Origin: an uncultured Desulfotomaculum sp. | GTDB taxonomy: Bacteria; Bacillota; Desulfotomaculia; Desulfotomaculales; Desulfotomaculaceae | Length of the DNA: 40,138 nt | Direction: 5' to 3' | Assembly (NCBI GenBank): GCA_946411205.1 | Contig: CAMKDG010000016.1 | Location: 1 to 40,138 of the forward strand | Shown here: positions 29,667 through 38,289 of the stretch, in pieces | Position numbering within the stretch: position 1 is the first letter of the stretch | How the letters are laid out: each line of letters begins with the position of its first letter | Translations under genes and position numbers: made by a program | The notes under the pieces: model-generated | The model's input: only the letters and a program-made list of their open reading frames with translations | Told to the model about the DNA's origin: nothing | Databases searched by the model: none

Positions 29667-31541
29667 ATGCCGAATTTTGAAACTGTTGTAGTGAGTACCG
29701 ACATTCTAATCCTCGGTGGTGGTATGGCAGCTTGCGGCGCAGCCGTTGAAGCAGCTTACTGGGCCAAGAAACAAGGTTTACAAGTTACTCTGGTTGACAA
29801 AGCTGCTATGGACCGTTCCGGTGCTGTTGCTATGGGTCTGTCCGCTATCAACCAATACCTCGGTATCGCTAAAGGTGACAACACCGTTGAAGATTATGTA
29901 AAATACGTTAAGAACGACTTAATGGGCATCGCTCGTGATGACCAAGTCGCTGACATTGCCCGTCACGTTGACTCTTCCGTTCATTTGTTTGAAAAATGGG
30001 GTCTCCCCATCTGGACTAACGAAGAAGGCAACTATGTACGTGGTGGCCGCTGGCAGATCATGTTAAACGGTGAATCCTACAAGGTTATCGTTGCTGAAGC
30101 TGCTAAGAACGCTCTGGGTACCGATAACATTTACGAGCGTATCTTCATTACTGAACCCATCATGGATGGCGACAAAATCGTTGGTGCTATTGGTTTCAGC
30201 ACCCGTGAAGAAAAAGTATATGTATTCAAGGCTAAAGCTGTTCTGGCTGCTATGGGCGGCGCAGTAGGCGTATTCAAGCCTCGTTCCACCGGTGAAGGCT
30301 TAGGCCGTTCCTGGTATCCTCCTTTTAGCTCCGGTTCCTCTGCTTACTTTACCATGGCTGCTGGCGCTGAAATGACTTGCCAAGAAGTTCGCTTTATCCC
30401 TGTACGTTTTAAAGATGCTTACGGTCCTGTAGGCGCTTGGTTCCTACTCTTCAAATCCCGTGCTACCAACGGTTTTGGCGAAGAGTACATGGTTACCCGT
30501 CGCGAAGAGTTAGCTAACTGGGGTCCCTATGGCGCTGTTAAGCCTATCCCTGCTAACCTGCGTAACTACCTTGGTATGTTAGACGTAAGCGATGGCAAAG
30601 GCCCCCTGTATATGCAGACTGCTGAAGCTATTGCTAACTTAGCTAAGAAATACGAAGACGATCCCAAAGCCTTCAAGAAGAAAATGAAGGAATTAGAAAG
30701 CGAAGCTTGGGAAGACTTCCTCGATATGACTGTATCTCAGGCTATCCTATGGGCAGCTTGTGACATCGCTCCTGAAGAAAAAGCTTCCGAAATCGCTGCT
30801 GCTGAACCTTACTTCATCGGTTCTCACTCCGGTGCTTCCGGCGCTTGGGTTTCCGGTCCTGCTGACTTAGCTCCTGCTGAATACCAGTGGGGTTACACCA
30901 ACATGACCACCGTTAAAGGCTTGTTCGCTGCTGGCGACGCTTCCGGTGCTTCCAGCCACAAGTTCTCCTCCGGCTCCCACGCTGAAGGTCGTATTGCTGG
31001 TAAATCTATGGTTCGTTTCGTATTAGAAAACAACCAAGAGCCCGCTCTCGACGATGCTAAGGTTGCTGAATTAACTGCTAAAGTTCTCAAGCCTATGGCT
31101 GTTTGGGAAGAGTTCTCCGGCTTCACCACCGATGCCGATGTGAACCCCAACTACATTCTGCCCAAAATGTACATGTTCCGTCTGCAGAAGATGATGGACG
31201 AGTACGCCGGCGGTGTTGTAGCTAACTTCACTACCAGCAAGGCTCTGTTGGAAAAAGGTCTTGAGTACCTGATGATGCTGAAAGAAGACGGCCAGAAACT
31301 GGCTGCTCGTAACCTGCATGAACTGATGAGAGCATGGGAAAACATCCACAGAACCCTACAGGCAGAATCCCACATTCGCACTGTACTGTTCCGTGAAGAA
31401 ACCCGTTTCCCCGGCTACTACTTCCGTGCTGATATGCCCGCTATCAATCCTGAGTGGGAAGTATTCTGCAACTGCAAATACGATGCTGCTAGCGGCGAAT
31501 GGGAAATGATCAAACGTCCCATCATCCGTCTGGTTGACTAA
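29667..31541 (+). CDS. aprA: APS reductase alpha subunit
   Basis: A 624-residue flavoprotein of the succinate dehydrogenase/fumarate reductase type that reduces APS to sulfite and AMP. The N-terminal FAD motif is ILGGGMAACGAAVEAA (about 16-31), with a DRSGAVAMGLSAIN substrate/FAD loop near 49-62. The FAD-contacting end motif SSHKFSSGSHAEGRIAGK lies near 430-447. Length and order match the family, including the C-terminal extension. Two hairpins after the stop (31580-31607 and 31646-31669) end the unit. Codon bias is very strong, fitting one of the most abundant proteins of a sulfate reducer. Confidence 0.97.
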   Translation: MPNFETVVVSTDILILGGGMAACGAAVEAAYWAKKQGLQVTLVDKAAMDRSGAVAMGLSAINQYLGIAKGDNTVEDYVKYVKNDLMGIARDDQVADIARHVDSSVHLFEKWGLPIWTNEEGNYVRGGRWQIMLNGESYKVIVAEAAKNALGTDNIYERIFITEPIMDGDKIVGAIGFSTREEKVYVFKAKAVLAAMGGAVGVFKPRSTGEGLGRSWYPPFSSGSSAYFTMAAGAEMTCQEVRFIPVRFKDAYGPVGAWFLLFKSRATNGFGEEYMVTRREELANWGPYGAVKPIPANLRNYLGMLDVSDGKGPLYMQTAEAIANLAKKYEDDPKAFKKKMKELESEAWEDFLDMTVSQAILWAACDIAPEEKASEIAAAEPYFIGSHSGASGAWVSGPADLAPAEYQWGYTNMTTVKGLFAAGDASGASSHKFSSGSHAEGRIAGKSMVRFVLENNQEPALDDAKVAELTAKVLKPMAVWEEFSGFTTDADVNPNYILPKMYMFRLQKMMDEYAGGVVANFTTSKALLEKGLEYLMMLKEDGQKLAARNLHELMRAWENIHRTLQAESHIRTVLFREETRFPGYYFRADMPAINPEWEVFCNCKYDAASGEWEMIKRPIIRLVD

Positions 31542-31579
31542 TTACAATCTAGACAATATAAAGTGCTGATGTAACAGCG

Positions 31580-31616
31580 GGCCCGTGGCCAACTACGGCC
31601 ACGGGCCTCTCATTTA
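31580..31616 (+). terminator. GC-rich hairpin after aprA
   Basis: The perfect 11-bp stem 31580-31590/31597-31607 has a 6-nt loop. The tail TCTCATTT is only partly U-rich, so it may reduce rather than stop transcription into qmoA. Confidence 0.65.
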
Positions 31617-31645
31617 GATGTAAAGGCCTTTTAGGGCCCATTAGA

Positions 31646-31680
31646 CCAGGTGGCCTGAAAGGCGCCTGGCTTTTACTTTT
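31646..31680 (+). terminator. second terminator after aprA
   Basis: CCAGG(TG)GCCT at 31646-31656 pairs with AGGCGCCTGG at 31660-31669 with one mismatch/bulge, then TTTTACTTTTT. Together with the first hairpin it forms a double barrier between apr and qmo. Confidence 0.7.
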
Positions 31681-31704
31681 TATGCCTGGCAGGGAACAAC
31701 ATTT

Positions 31705-31734
31705 TTTACATTTTTAGTAATCATAGAATATTAT
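31705..31734 (+). promoter_or_regulatory. promoter of qmoAB
   Basis: TTTACA (31705-31710), an 18-bp spacer and TATTAT (31729-31734). It lies after two terminators, so qmoAB can be transcribed apart from aprBA. A short repeat, CAGTT-N7-AACTG at 31783-31799, lies in the leader. Confidence 0.55.
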
Positions 31735-31816
31735 TAACGAAGCTTTTCTAATTAATTTTGTTAGACACCTATCCAAAGGCTACAGTTCACCCACAACTGG
31801 ACTAGGGAGTGAGAAA

Positions 31817-33064
31817 ATGGCAAATAAAAGCATATTAGTGGTTGGTGGCGGTATTAGTGGTATTACCGCTGCTGTGGAAGCCGCCGAAGTGGGTTATGAA
31901 GTATTCTTAGTAGAAAAGAATGCCTACCTGGGCGGTAAAGTTTCTCAAATCAATGAGTATTTTCCCAAGCTTTGCCCGCCAAACTGCGGCTTAGAAATTA
32001 ACTTCCAAAGAATTAGAAAGAACTCCAAAATCAGAGTACTGACTTTGGCTGAAGTAGAAGGCATTTCCGGTCAGGAAGGTAACTTTGATGTTACTGTTAA
32101 ACTGAATCCCCGTTATACTACCGATGGTTGCACAGGTTGTGGCAAGTGTGCCGAAGTTTGTCCGGTTGAAAGAGCAGATGCATTTAACTTTGGTTTAAAC
32201 AAAACCAAGGCGGCATACTTGCCTCAACCCTTTGCCTTCCCCATGAAGTATGTCATTGATAATACCGCCTGTACCGGCGCTTCCTGTGGTAAGTGCGTAG
32301 AGGCTTGCGAAGTTAAGGCTGTGGATCTTGGTATGACTGCTAAAACCATGAACTTGAATGTTGGTGCTGTTATCTGGGCCACTGGCTGGGATTCCTACCC
32401 AGTGGAAAAATTGGCCAACTATGGTAGCGGTACTGTTACCAACGCCATTTCTAATATTATGATGGAGAGATTAGCGTCTCTTACTGGTCCTACCAGTGGT
32501 AAAATTATTCGTCCTTCCGACAATAAAGAGCCCAAGAACATTGCTTTCGTACAATGTGCTGGTTCAAGGGACGAAAACCATCAAAAGGCTTGCTCCTCTG
32601 TTTGCTGTATGGCTACTTTAAAGCACATTAGCTATGTGAAGAAGCAATACCCCGATGCCAAAGTTACCATCTACTATATGGATATCCGCGCTATGGGTAA
32701 ACACGAAGACTTCTATAATAAGATCAAAGAATATGATATCACCATGATTAAAGGTAAGCCTTCTGAAATCAAAGAAGATGCTGAAACCAAGGATGTTATC
32801 GTATTGGCTGAAAACCAGATTACCCAGGAAATTACCGAACTGAAATATGACCTAGTAGTTCTGGCTACTGGTATGGCTCCTGCTACAGCAGCAGCACAAG
32901 TTCCTGCTGCCGTTGGTTATGATGTAGACGGCTTTGTATTGAGTGGCTCTGTGCCCGGTATTTACGCTGCAGGTTGTGTTGCCAAGCCTGGCGATGTTGC
33001 TTCCTCCGTACAGGGTGCAACTGCTGCAGTGATTAAAGCCATTCAATCTACAGTGAGGGGGTAA
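31817..33064 (+). CDS. qmoA: QmoA, HdrA-like flavoprotein
   Basis: 415 residues. The N-terminal FAD motif is VVGGGISGITAAVEAA (about 8-23), followed by the HdrA-type GGKVSQINEYFPKLCPPNC stretch. Two cysteine groups sit around CTGCGKCAEVCP (about 105-116) and CTGASCGKCVEAC (about 154-166), and the C-terminal flavin contact is IYAAGCVA near 383. QmoA belongs to the Qmo complex that links APS reductase with the menaquinone pool. It is 4 nt before qmoB, with a GAGGGGG inside its end serving the qmoB start. Confidence 0.93.
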   Translation: MANKSILVVGGGISGITAAVEAAEVGYEVFLVEKNAYLGGKVSQINEYFPKLCPPNCGLEINFQRIRKNSKIRVLTLAEVEGISGQEGNFDVTVKLNPRYTTDGCTGCGKCAEVCPVERADAFNFGLNKTKAAYLPQPFAFPMKYVIDNTACTGASCGKCVEACEVKAVDLGMTAKTMNLNVGAVIWATGWDSYPVEKLANYGSGTVTNAISNIMMERLASLTGPTSGKIIRPSDNKEPKNIAFVQCAGSRDENHQKACSSVCCMATLKHISYVKKQYPDAKVTIYYMDIRAMGKHEDFYNKIKEYDITMIKGKPSEIKEDAETKDVIVLAENQITQEITELKYDLVVLATGMAPATAAAQVPAAVGYDVDGFVLSGSVPGIYAAGCVAKPGDVASSVQGATAAVIKAIQSTVRG

Positions 33065-33068
33065 GACA

Positions 33069-35255
33069 ATGGCTAAAAAACTTGGATTTTTCCTTTGCAC
33101 AGGTTGCGGCATTGGCGAAGCCCTCGATGCAGCGGCTTTAACGAAAGTGGCAGCCAAAGAATATAAAGTACCTGTTTGCAAGGAACACGGCTACCTCTGC
33201 TCTGCAGAAGGTGTAGATTTAATTAAAACCGAAATTGAAGCTCAGGGTGTTGACGGTTTTGTCATCGCCGCTTGCTCCAACCGTGTAAACGGTGATGTTT
33301 TCAAATTCCCTGGCGTTTTTATGGATCGGGTAAATCTGCGTGAACAAGTAATTTGGGTACACGAAGCCGACGATGAAGATACTCAAATGTTGGCCGAAGA
33401 TCAGATCCGTATGGGTTTAGAAAAGATTAAAGCTGGCGAAGCTCCTGCACCTTACCTGGGTGAAAACCTGTCCAAGACGGTTCTCGTCGTGGGCGGCGGC
33501 CTAGCTGGTATGACAGCAGCTTTAGAAGCAGCCAAAGCTGGCTACCCTGCAGTTCTGGTAGAAAAAGAAGCTGCTCTAGGTGGTTGGCTGAACAAAGTTT
33601 ACAAAACTACGCCCATGGCTGCTCCTTTTGCAGTTCCGGAAGATCCTAATGTTGCTGGTCGCATCGCTGAAATTGAAGCTAATTCCAACATTAAAGTATT
33701 CACTGGTGCAATCATTGAAAAGATTGCCGGTGGTCCTGGCATGTTTGATGCGGAAATTAACCAGGGTGGTAACATTGTAGCGGAAAGAGTGGGGGCCATT
33801 ATCCTGGCCACTGGCTCTAAGCCCAATGAAGCAAAGTTGGATTACCTGGGTTATGGTAAATATCCTAACGTTATTACCCACGCTGAATTTGAAGCAATGG
33901 CTAAGGCCGGTCAAATAGGTGCCCAGAAGGTTGCCTTTATTCAATGCGCTGGCTCCCGGGATGCCGAACGACTAGCTTATTGTTCCGCCGCTTGCTGCAT
34001 TGAGACCTTGAAGCAAACCATTATCTTAAAGGAACTGGCTCCCGAAGCTATGTCCTACGTTTTCTATAAAGACATCCGTAGCTCTGGCCAATATGAACAC
34101 TTCTATAAAGCTGCTCAGGAAACTGGTGCTGTCTTTATTAAGGGTGATATTACGGGTATTTCCGAAGCGGGTGGCAAGTTAGTTGTCGAATCCGAAGATA
34201 TTTTACTGGGCGGTAACGCCAAGGTGGAAGATATCGATTTAGTGGTGCTGGCCAACGGTATGATTCCCACCAACAAGGCTACCGAAGCCATTGTAGCCGC
34301 TGCTGGTGAAGGAGACGCTGCTAGTGAAGCTGCAGCTACTCAAGAAGCTGCCGAGAGGATTCTGAATCTGCAATACAGACAGGGTCCTGAACTACCTAAC
34401 CTGAAGTATGGTTTCCCGGATTCCCACTTTATCTGCTTCCCCTATGAAACACGCCGGACGGGTATCTATGCCTGCGGTAGTGTAAGAGCTCCTATGGATA
34501 TGGCGAAGGCGGTGGGTGATGCTACAGGTGCTGCTTTAAAGGCAATTCAGTGTGTGGAAGTCACTGATGGCGGTGCTGCTGTACATCCCAGAAGTGGCGA
34601 CCTGTCCTATCCCGAATTTGCTTTACAACGCTGCACCCAGTGCAAGAGATGTACCGAAGAGTGCCCCTTTGGTGCCATTAACGAAGATGCCAAAGGCAAC
34701 CCGCTACCCAACCCCACTCGTTGCAGAAGATGCGGAACCTGTATGGGTGCTTGTCCTGAGCGTATTATCTCCTTCAAGAACTACTCTGTGGCCATGATCG
34801 GTAACATGATTAAAGGCGTAGAGGTTCCCGAAGAAGATGAAGAAAAGCCAAGAATTCTCATTCTGGCCTGCGAAAACGATGCTATGCCTGCCCTGGATAT
34901 GGCCGGTATTAACCGTCTGAAGTACAATTCCTGGGTACGTATCCTGCCGGTAAGATGCCTAGGCTCCTTGAACCTGGTATGGGTTGCTGATTCTATGTCC
35001 AAAGGCTTTGATGGCGTGTTGCTGTTGGGCTGCAAACATGGTGATGATTACCAGTGCCACTTCATGAAGGGCTCCGAACTGGCCGAGATCCGTCTGTCCA
35101 AGGTTTCTGAAACTCTGGACCGCTTAGGTCTGGAATCTGATCGTGTTCGCATGATGCAGATTAATATTATGGATTATGCTGAACTGCCCAAGATCATCGA
35201 CAAGTTTGCCGAAGACCTTGAAGAATACGGCCCCAACCCGATGAAGGGCTTCTAA
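33069..35255 (+). CDS. qmoB: QmoB, HdrA-like flavoprotein with MvhD-like domain
   Basis: 728 residues in three parts: an N-terminal section with a CTGCGIGEALD motif, the FAD domain with VVGGGLAGMTAALEAA near 140-155 and a CAGSRDAERLAYCSAACC region near 295-312, then two ferredoxin motifs CTQCKRCTEECP (about 523-534) and CRRCGTCMGACP (about 556-567), and an MvhD-like C-terminus (about 595-715, with RCLGS and GCKHGDDYQCHF). The MvhD part is the electron-entry subunit in methanogen Hdr-hydrogenase complexes. With QmoA and presumably HdrCB it forms the electron line to AprBA. A strong terminator ends the operon; no qmoC follows. Confidence 0.93.
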   Translation: MAKKLGFFLCTGCGIGEALDAAALTKVAAKEYKVPVCKEHGYLCSAEGVDLIKTEIEAQGVDGFVIAACSNRVNGDVFKFPGVFMDRVNLREQVIWVHEADDEDTQMLAEDQIRMGLEKIKAGEAPAPYLGENLSKTVLVVGGGLAGMTAALEAAKAGYPAVLVEKEAALGGWLNKVYKTTPMAAPFAVPEDPNVAGRIAEIEANSNIKVFTGAIIEKIAGGPGMFDAEINQGGNIVAERVGAIILATGSKPNEAKLDYLGYGKYPNVITHAEFEAMAKAGQIGAQKVAFIQCAGSRDAERLAYCSAACCIETLKQTIILKELAPEAMSYVFYKDIRSSGQYEHFYKAAQETGAVFIKGDITGISEAGGKLVVESEDILLGGNAKVEDIDLVVLANGMIPTNKATEAIVAAAGEGDAASEAAATQEAAERILNLQYRQGPELPNLKYGFPDSHFICFPYETRRTGIYACGSVRAPMDMAKAVGDATGAALKAIQCVEVTDGGAAVHPRSGDLSYPEFALQRCTQCKRCTEECPFGAINEDAKGNPLPNPTRCRRCGTCMGACPERIISFKNYSVAMIGNMIKGVEVPEEDEEKPRILILACENDAMPALDMAGINRLKYNSWVRILPVRCLGSLNLVWVADSMSKGFDGVLLLGCKHGDDYQCHFMKGSELAEIRLSKVSETLDRLGLESDRVRMMQINIMDYAELPKIIDKFAEDLEEYGPNPMKGF

Positions 35256-35274
35256 ATTGAAATAAGATGAATCA

Positions 35275-35310
35275 AGAAGGAACCCCCCGCCAATGCGGGG
35301 GGTTCCTTCT
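35275..35310 (+). terminator. terminator of qmoAB
   Basis: A perfect 16-bp stem, 35275-35290/35295-35310, with a CAAT loop and very GC-rich core. The T tract is part of the outer arm. Confidence 0.88.
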
Positions 35311-35391
35311 ATAATAAAACTAACTTTTCCTTAGACCTCAGAGTAATTCCACGAAGCCCAGCTAGGACCTAAAAGTATATTATCTATAAGC

Positions 35392-35532
35392 CTAGTTACT
35401 TTCTTCTTCGCGACCTATGGCAAAAAACTTTTTCATGATTTCTACAATCATTTTACTAGTTTCAATTTCATTGTGAACATTACATTTATCCATTTCCTCC
35501 TGAGCCCAGGCAGCAAAATCATTCATAGTCAT
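35392..35532 (-). CDS. 46-residue acidic/helical small protein
   Basis: A small gene starting at ATG 35532 with GGAGGG 6 nt ahead; a second ATG two codons on is possible. The product looks like a single helix hairpin: an N-terminal helix with FAAWAQEEMDKC (about 6-17), then NEIETSKMIVEIMKKFFAI (about 21-39) and a charged tail REEESN. It has one cysteine (Cys17), no signal and no membrane segment. It lies next to the qmoAB end, on the opposite strand. I do not recognise it. Confidence 0.65.
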   Translation of the reverse strand: MTMNDFAAWAQEEMDKCNVHNEIETSKMIVEIMKKFFAIGREEESN

Positions 35533-35700
35533 ACAAATCCCTCCATGATTATTGTAGTTTCGGGGCATCTAAAATGGGATAAATCTAGGCAATTACACTT
35601 AGTGATGAATTATACCCAGGTCTGGTGACAAAACATAAAAGATCTTTCACCGAGTAGGGCAACACCTCCTAAATTTATTGAAAAAATACGCTGGAACCCC

Positions 35701-35729
35701 TTGCGAATGTGCCCCGTTAGTGCTACAAT
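35701..35729 (+). promoter_or_regulatory. strong promoter without a recognised gene
   Basis: TTGCGA (35701-35706), a 17-bp spacer and TACAAT (35724-35729). The predicted start is near 35736. It faces a gene-free stretch that ends in the terminator at 36045-36087. Confidence 0.5.
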
Positions 35730-35742
35730 AACCATGAAGGTA

Positions 35743-35764
35743 GTGACAACTATGTGGTTGTCAC
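35743..35764. promoter_or_regulatory. operator-like palindrome just downstream of the orphan promoter
   Basis: GTGACAAC at 35743-35750 and GTTGTCAC at 35757-35764 form a perfect 8-bp inverted repeat with a 6-bp centre, at about +7 to +28 of the predicted transcript. That is a common place for a repressor operator; it could also be a short RNA hairpin. Confidence 0.45.
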
Positions 35765-36044
35765 AAGTGCTATTGCTACACTATATATTTTTATTTACCG
35801 AGGCATTTTTGTCTTGGTTATATCTGTTTTAGTAAGGATTTGTCATGATACTAGCACAAACTGTTAATTACTTCAATCACAATTAGCAAAGAATTTTATG
35901 GCAAAGCGTTCAATTTTTTAGGGGAACGCCAAGGTTTTAGAGGTTGGTGAAAAATTAGTTTGTCATTAGATATAACGGAAGCTTTATATTTGCCGATATA
36001 TCAAAAAGATCATGTACATTATAATAAAAATGGTAAAAAATACA

Positions 36045-36087
36045 CAAAACCCCCTCATTTTTTATAAGATAAAATGAGGGGGTTTTG
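36045..36087. terminator. bidirectional terminator
   Basis: The perfect 17-bp stem 36045-36061/36071-36087 has a 9-nt loop and A/T-rich outer arms. It ends the polysaccharide deacetylase gene on the minus strand and the putative plus transcript from 35736. Confidence 0.88.
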
Positions 36088-36112
36088 CGTGCTAAAACAG
36101 ATACATTATAAC

Positions 36113-36847
36113 TTAGGATATATCGTCGTAATTGGTGTTTGGCATAGATAATAAATCGGAGAGCGACACCACTCGAAAACCTCGATCCTGGAGCCCTTTT
36201 AATAAAAGTGGAAGAGCCTGAACGGTTTTACTGCGGTTTAGTCTGCCGTCATGCAGTAAGATAATATTGCCAGGTTGAATCTTTTCCAGAATTCTGTTAG
36301 CCATTTTTTCAGGAGTGGGAGCATTACGGTTTTCGATTGTCAGCGTCCAAAGTATTTCCTGTAAGCCTAGGGTGGAAGCGCTGGTTTTAGCGTAATCTGT
36401 GCTTTGGCCTTTGGGGGAACGATAATATATCGGAAATTGACCAATGGTTTGCTCAACAATTTGCTGGCAATCGGAAATCTCCTGATCTGTTTCCCGTGCT
36501 TTGAGATCTGGCATCTCCGGGTGGGTCATGGTATGATTACCAATTTCATGACCTTCTGAAATTATTTTTTTTGCAATTTCGGGATATGCTTCTACATTTT
36601 TACCGACTACAAAGAAGCAGGCCCGAGCGTTATATTGCTTTAAAGTATCCAAAATAGGTAGGGTATAACGAGGGTCTGGACCGTCGTCAAAGGTTAGGGC
36701 AACCACCTTATCTGTTACATCAACCCGATAAATGGCTTTGTGTCCTAAGGCAGTTTTTAATCCAGAAGGACTCACTATGGTAAACCAGATAAGAACAGTT
36801 ACAAAAACTATCATCGGGGCAATTTGGCGTAACTTTTGCACGTTCAT
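36113..36847 (-). CDS. polysaccharide deacetylase, NodB domain
   Basis: 244 residues. An N-terminal signal anchor (about 10-27) puts the enzyme outside the membrane. The NodB homology domain carries the metal and catalytic residues: TFDDGPDP (Asp54 catalytic base, Asp55 metal), NHTMTH (His105 and His109, metal) and LLHDG near 205 (catalytic His). The third motif is RSPKG rather than the common R-x-P-Y-G. Such enzymes remove acetyl groups from peptidoglycan or other GlcNAc polymers; in spore-formers several copies act in cell wall or cortex change. ATG 36847 with GAGGAGTG ahead. Monocistronic. Confidence 0.9.
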   Translation of the reverse strand: MNVQKLRQIAPMIVFVTVLIWFTIVSPSGLKTALGHKAIYRVDVTDKVVALTFDDGPDPRYTLPILDTLKQYNARACFFVVGKNVEAYPEIAKKIISEGHEIGNHTMTHPEMPDLKARETDQEISDCQQIVEQTIGQFPIYYRSPKGQSTDYAKTSASTLGLQEILWTLTIENRNAPTPEKMANRILEKIQPGNIILLHDGRLNRSKTVQALPLLLKGLQDRGFRVVSLSDLLSMPNTNYDDIS

Positions 36848-37030
36848 AAGGGATCACTCCTCTCATACTTATTATATAATAACTAATTCGCTAAAGTTAT
36901 GAAAAGATATTGCAGCTTTTGCAATAATTTATAATGATTTGACGAAAGTTTACTGGAAACATTCTTATTGGCAGGAATTTTACGGTAACAGTAGAATATT
37001 TATAATTCGAATATTTCTCTGGAGGTTATC

Positions 37031-38152
37031 ATGCGGCGGGTTTCCATCGATAACTTAAAGCCCGGTATGAAAGTCGGGCGTGCCATTCAAAACAGTAATG
37101 GACACACGCTCTTACATGCTGGAGTAATCCTGAATGATAAATACATAGCTCGCCTGAGACTGATAGGAATTCCATCGTTATATATTGATGATGGCTTCTT
37201 ACCAGATCTGTTTGTTGAGGATGTTATATCAGATCAAGTCAGGATTAAAGCAGTTAAACAAGTTAGAAATATATTACAAAAACATTCTCATTCTATGGGT
37301 GAAAGCCTTGCGGAAACGGAGAATCTATATGGCACTATCAGTGAAATGATTGATCAGTTATTAAATGACCCCAAGCTTATTGTTGAATTAACGGATATTC
37401 GTTCTATGGATGATTACGTGTTTGCACATTCAGTAAATGTTTGTGTTTTGGCCTTAATGACGGGAATTTCCCTAGGTTATGAGCGCCCTAAGCTACATCA
37501 TCTGGGCATGGGAGCATTATTGCATGACATTGGCAAAATATTAATTCCTAAGGAGATCTTAAACAAACCTGGCCCCCTCACACAGGAAGAGTATGAAATT
37601 GTCAAGAAACATCCGGAATTTGGGCAACAAATATTAAACAAAAATCCACAGGTTAGCAATTTATCGAAGCTAGTCGTGTATCAACACCATGAACGTTATT
37701 CCGGAGAAGGCTATCCACGGGGTTTAAAGGATAACGAAATACATGAGTTTGCTCAAATTACGGGTATGGTGGATATGTATGATGCCCTTACAGCTGACCG
37801 GGTTTATCGGAAGGCTTTTTTACCTCACGAAGCCTATGAGATGATATCAGGGGCAGGAGATTATTTATTTTCTTACCATTTAATTGAACCTTTTCTTTCG
37901 AATATTGCCGCCTATCCAGCTGGTACGCCGGTTGAATTAAGCAGCGGTGATATAGCGGTGGTAATAAGCACCAGAAAGGGGTTCTCCTTATATCCGCGTG
38001 TGAGGTTGTTATACGATAAAAAGAGGTGTCCAGTTACCACAGTAACTGAAATTGATCTTTTAGATCACCGGAGTATAGTTATCTCTCGGGTCTTATACGA
38101 ACTGGATGGATTGATTGGGAACCAGGAGGCCTTAAACAACACTGAAAGATAA
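37031..38152 (+). CDS. HD-GYP domain protein, c-di-GMP phosphodiesterase type
   Basis: 373 residues. The N-terminal ~60 residues (with the L-K-P-G-M-K-V-G start) are the usual short domain before clostridial HD-GYP units; the HD-GYP domain lies at about 125-290. Metal ligands: His133, His165-Asp166 with Lys169 (HDIGK), His194 (HPE), His219-His220 (HHERY) and Asp252 or so (VDMYDALTADR). The GYP motif is at 227-229; the usual Asp of HHExxDGxGYP is Ser here (S224), a known tolerated change. A C-terminal part (about 300-373) may be a small beta domain. It degrades c-di-GMP; the PilZ protein at 22348 is a possible downstream reader in the same cell. Confidence 0.9.
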   Translation: MRRVSIDNLKPGMKVGRAIQNSNGHTLLHAGVILNDKYIARLRLIGIPSLYIDDGFLPDLFVEDVISDQVRIKAVKQVRNILQKHSHSMGESLAETENLYGTISEMIDQLLNDPKLIVELTDIRSMDDYVFAHSVNVCVLALMTGISLGYERPKLHHLGMGALLHDIGKILIPKEILNKPGPLTQEEYEIVKKHPEFGQQILNKNPQVSNLSKLVVYQHHERYSGEGYPRGLKDNEIHEFAQITGMVDMYDALTADRVYRKAFLPHEAYEMISGAGDYLFSYHLIEPFLSNIAAYPAGTPVELSSGDIAVVISTRKGFSLYPRVRLLYDKKRCPVTTVTEIDLLDHRSIVISRVLYELDGLIGNQEALNNTER

Positions 38153-38182
38153 AACATCCTGGTTAACCAGGGTGTTTTTTTA
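38152..38182 (+). terminator. terminator of the HD-GYP gene
   Basis: AAACATCCTGGTT pairs with AACCAGGGTGTTT, one G-U pair, with a tight central loop and a TTTTTTT run. Confidence 0.85.
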
Positions 38183-38289
38183 GCACTTTCAGAAAGTGTA
38201 AAATTTCTATAACCATTAGCTTTGGCAGAAGATCATGAGTTTTTCAAGAATAAACTAAGGTAATACTAGTAGATACGGAGGATGATAGA

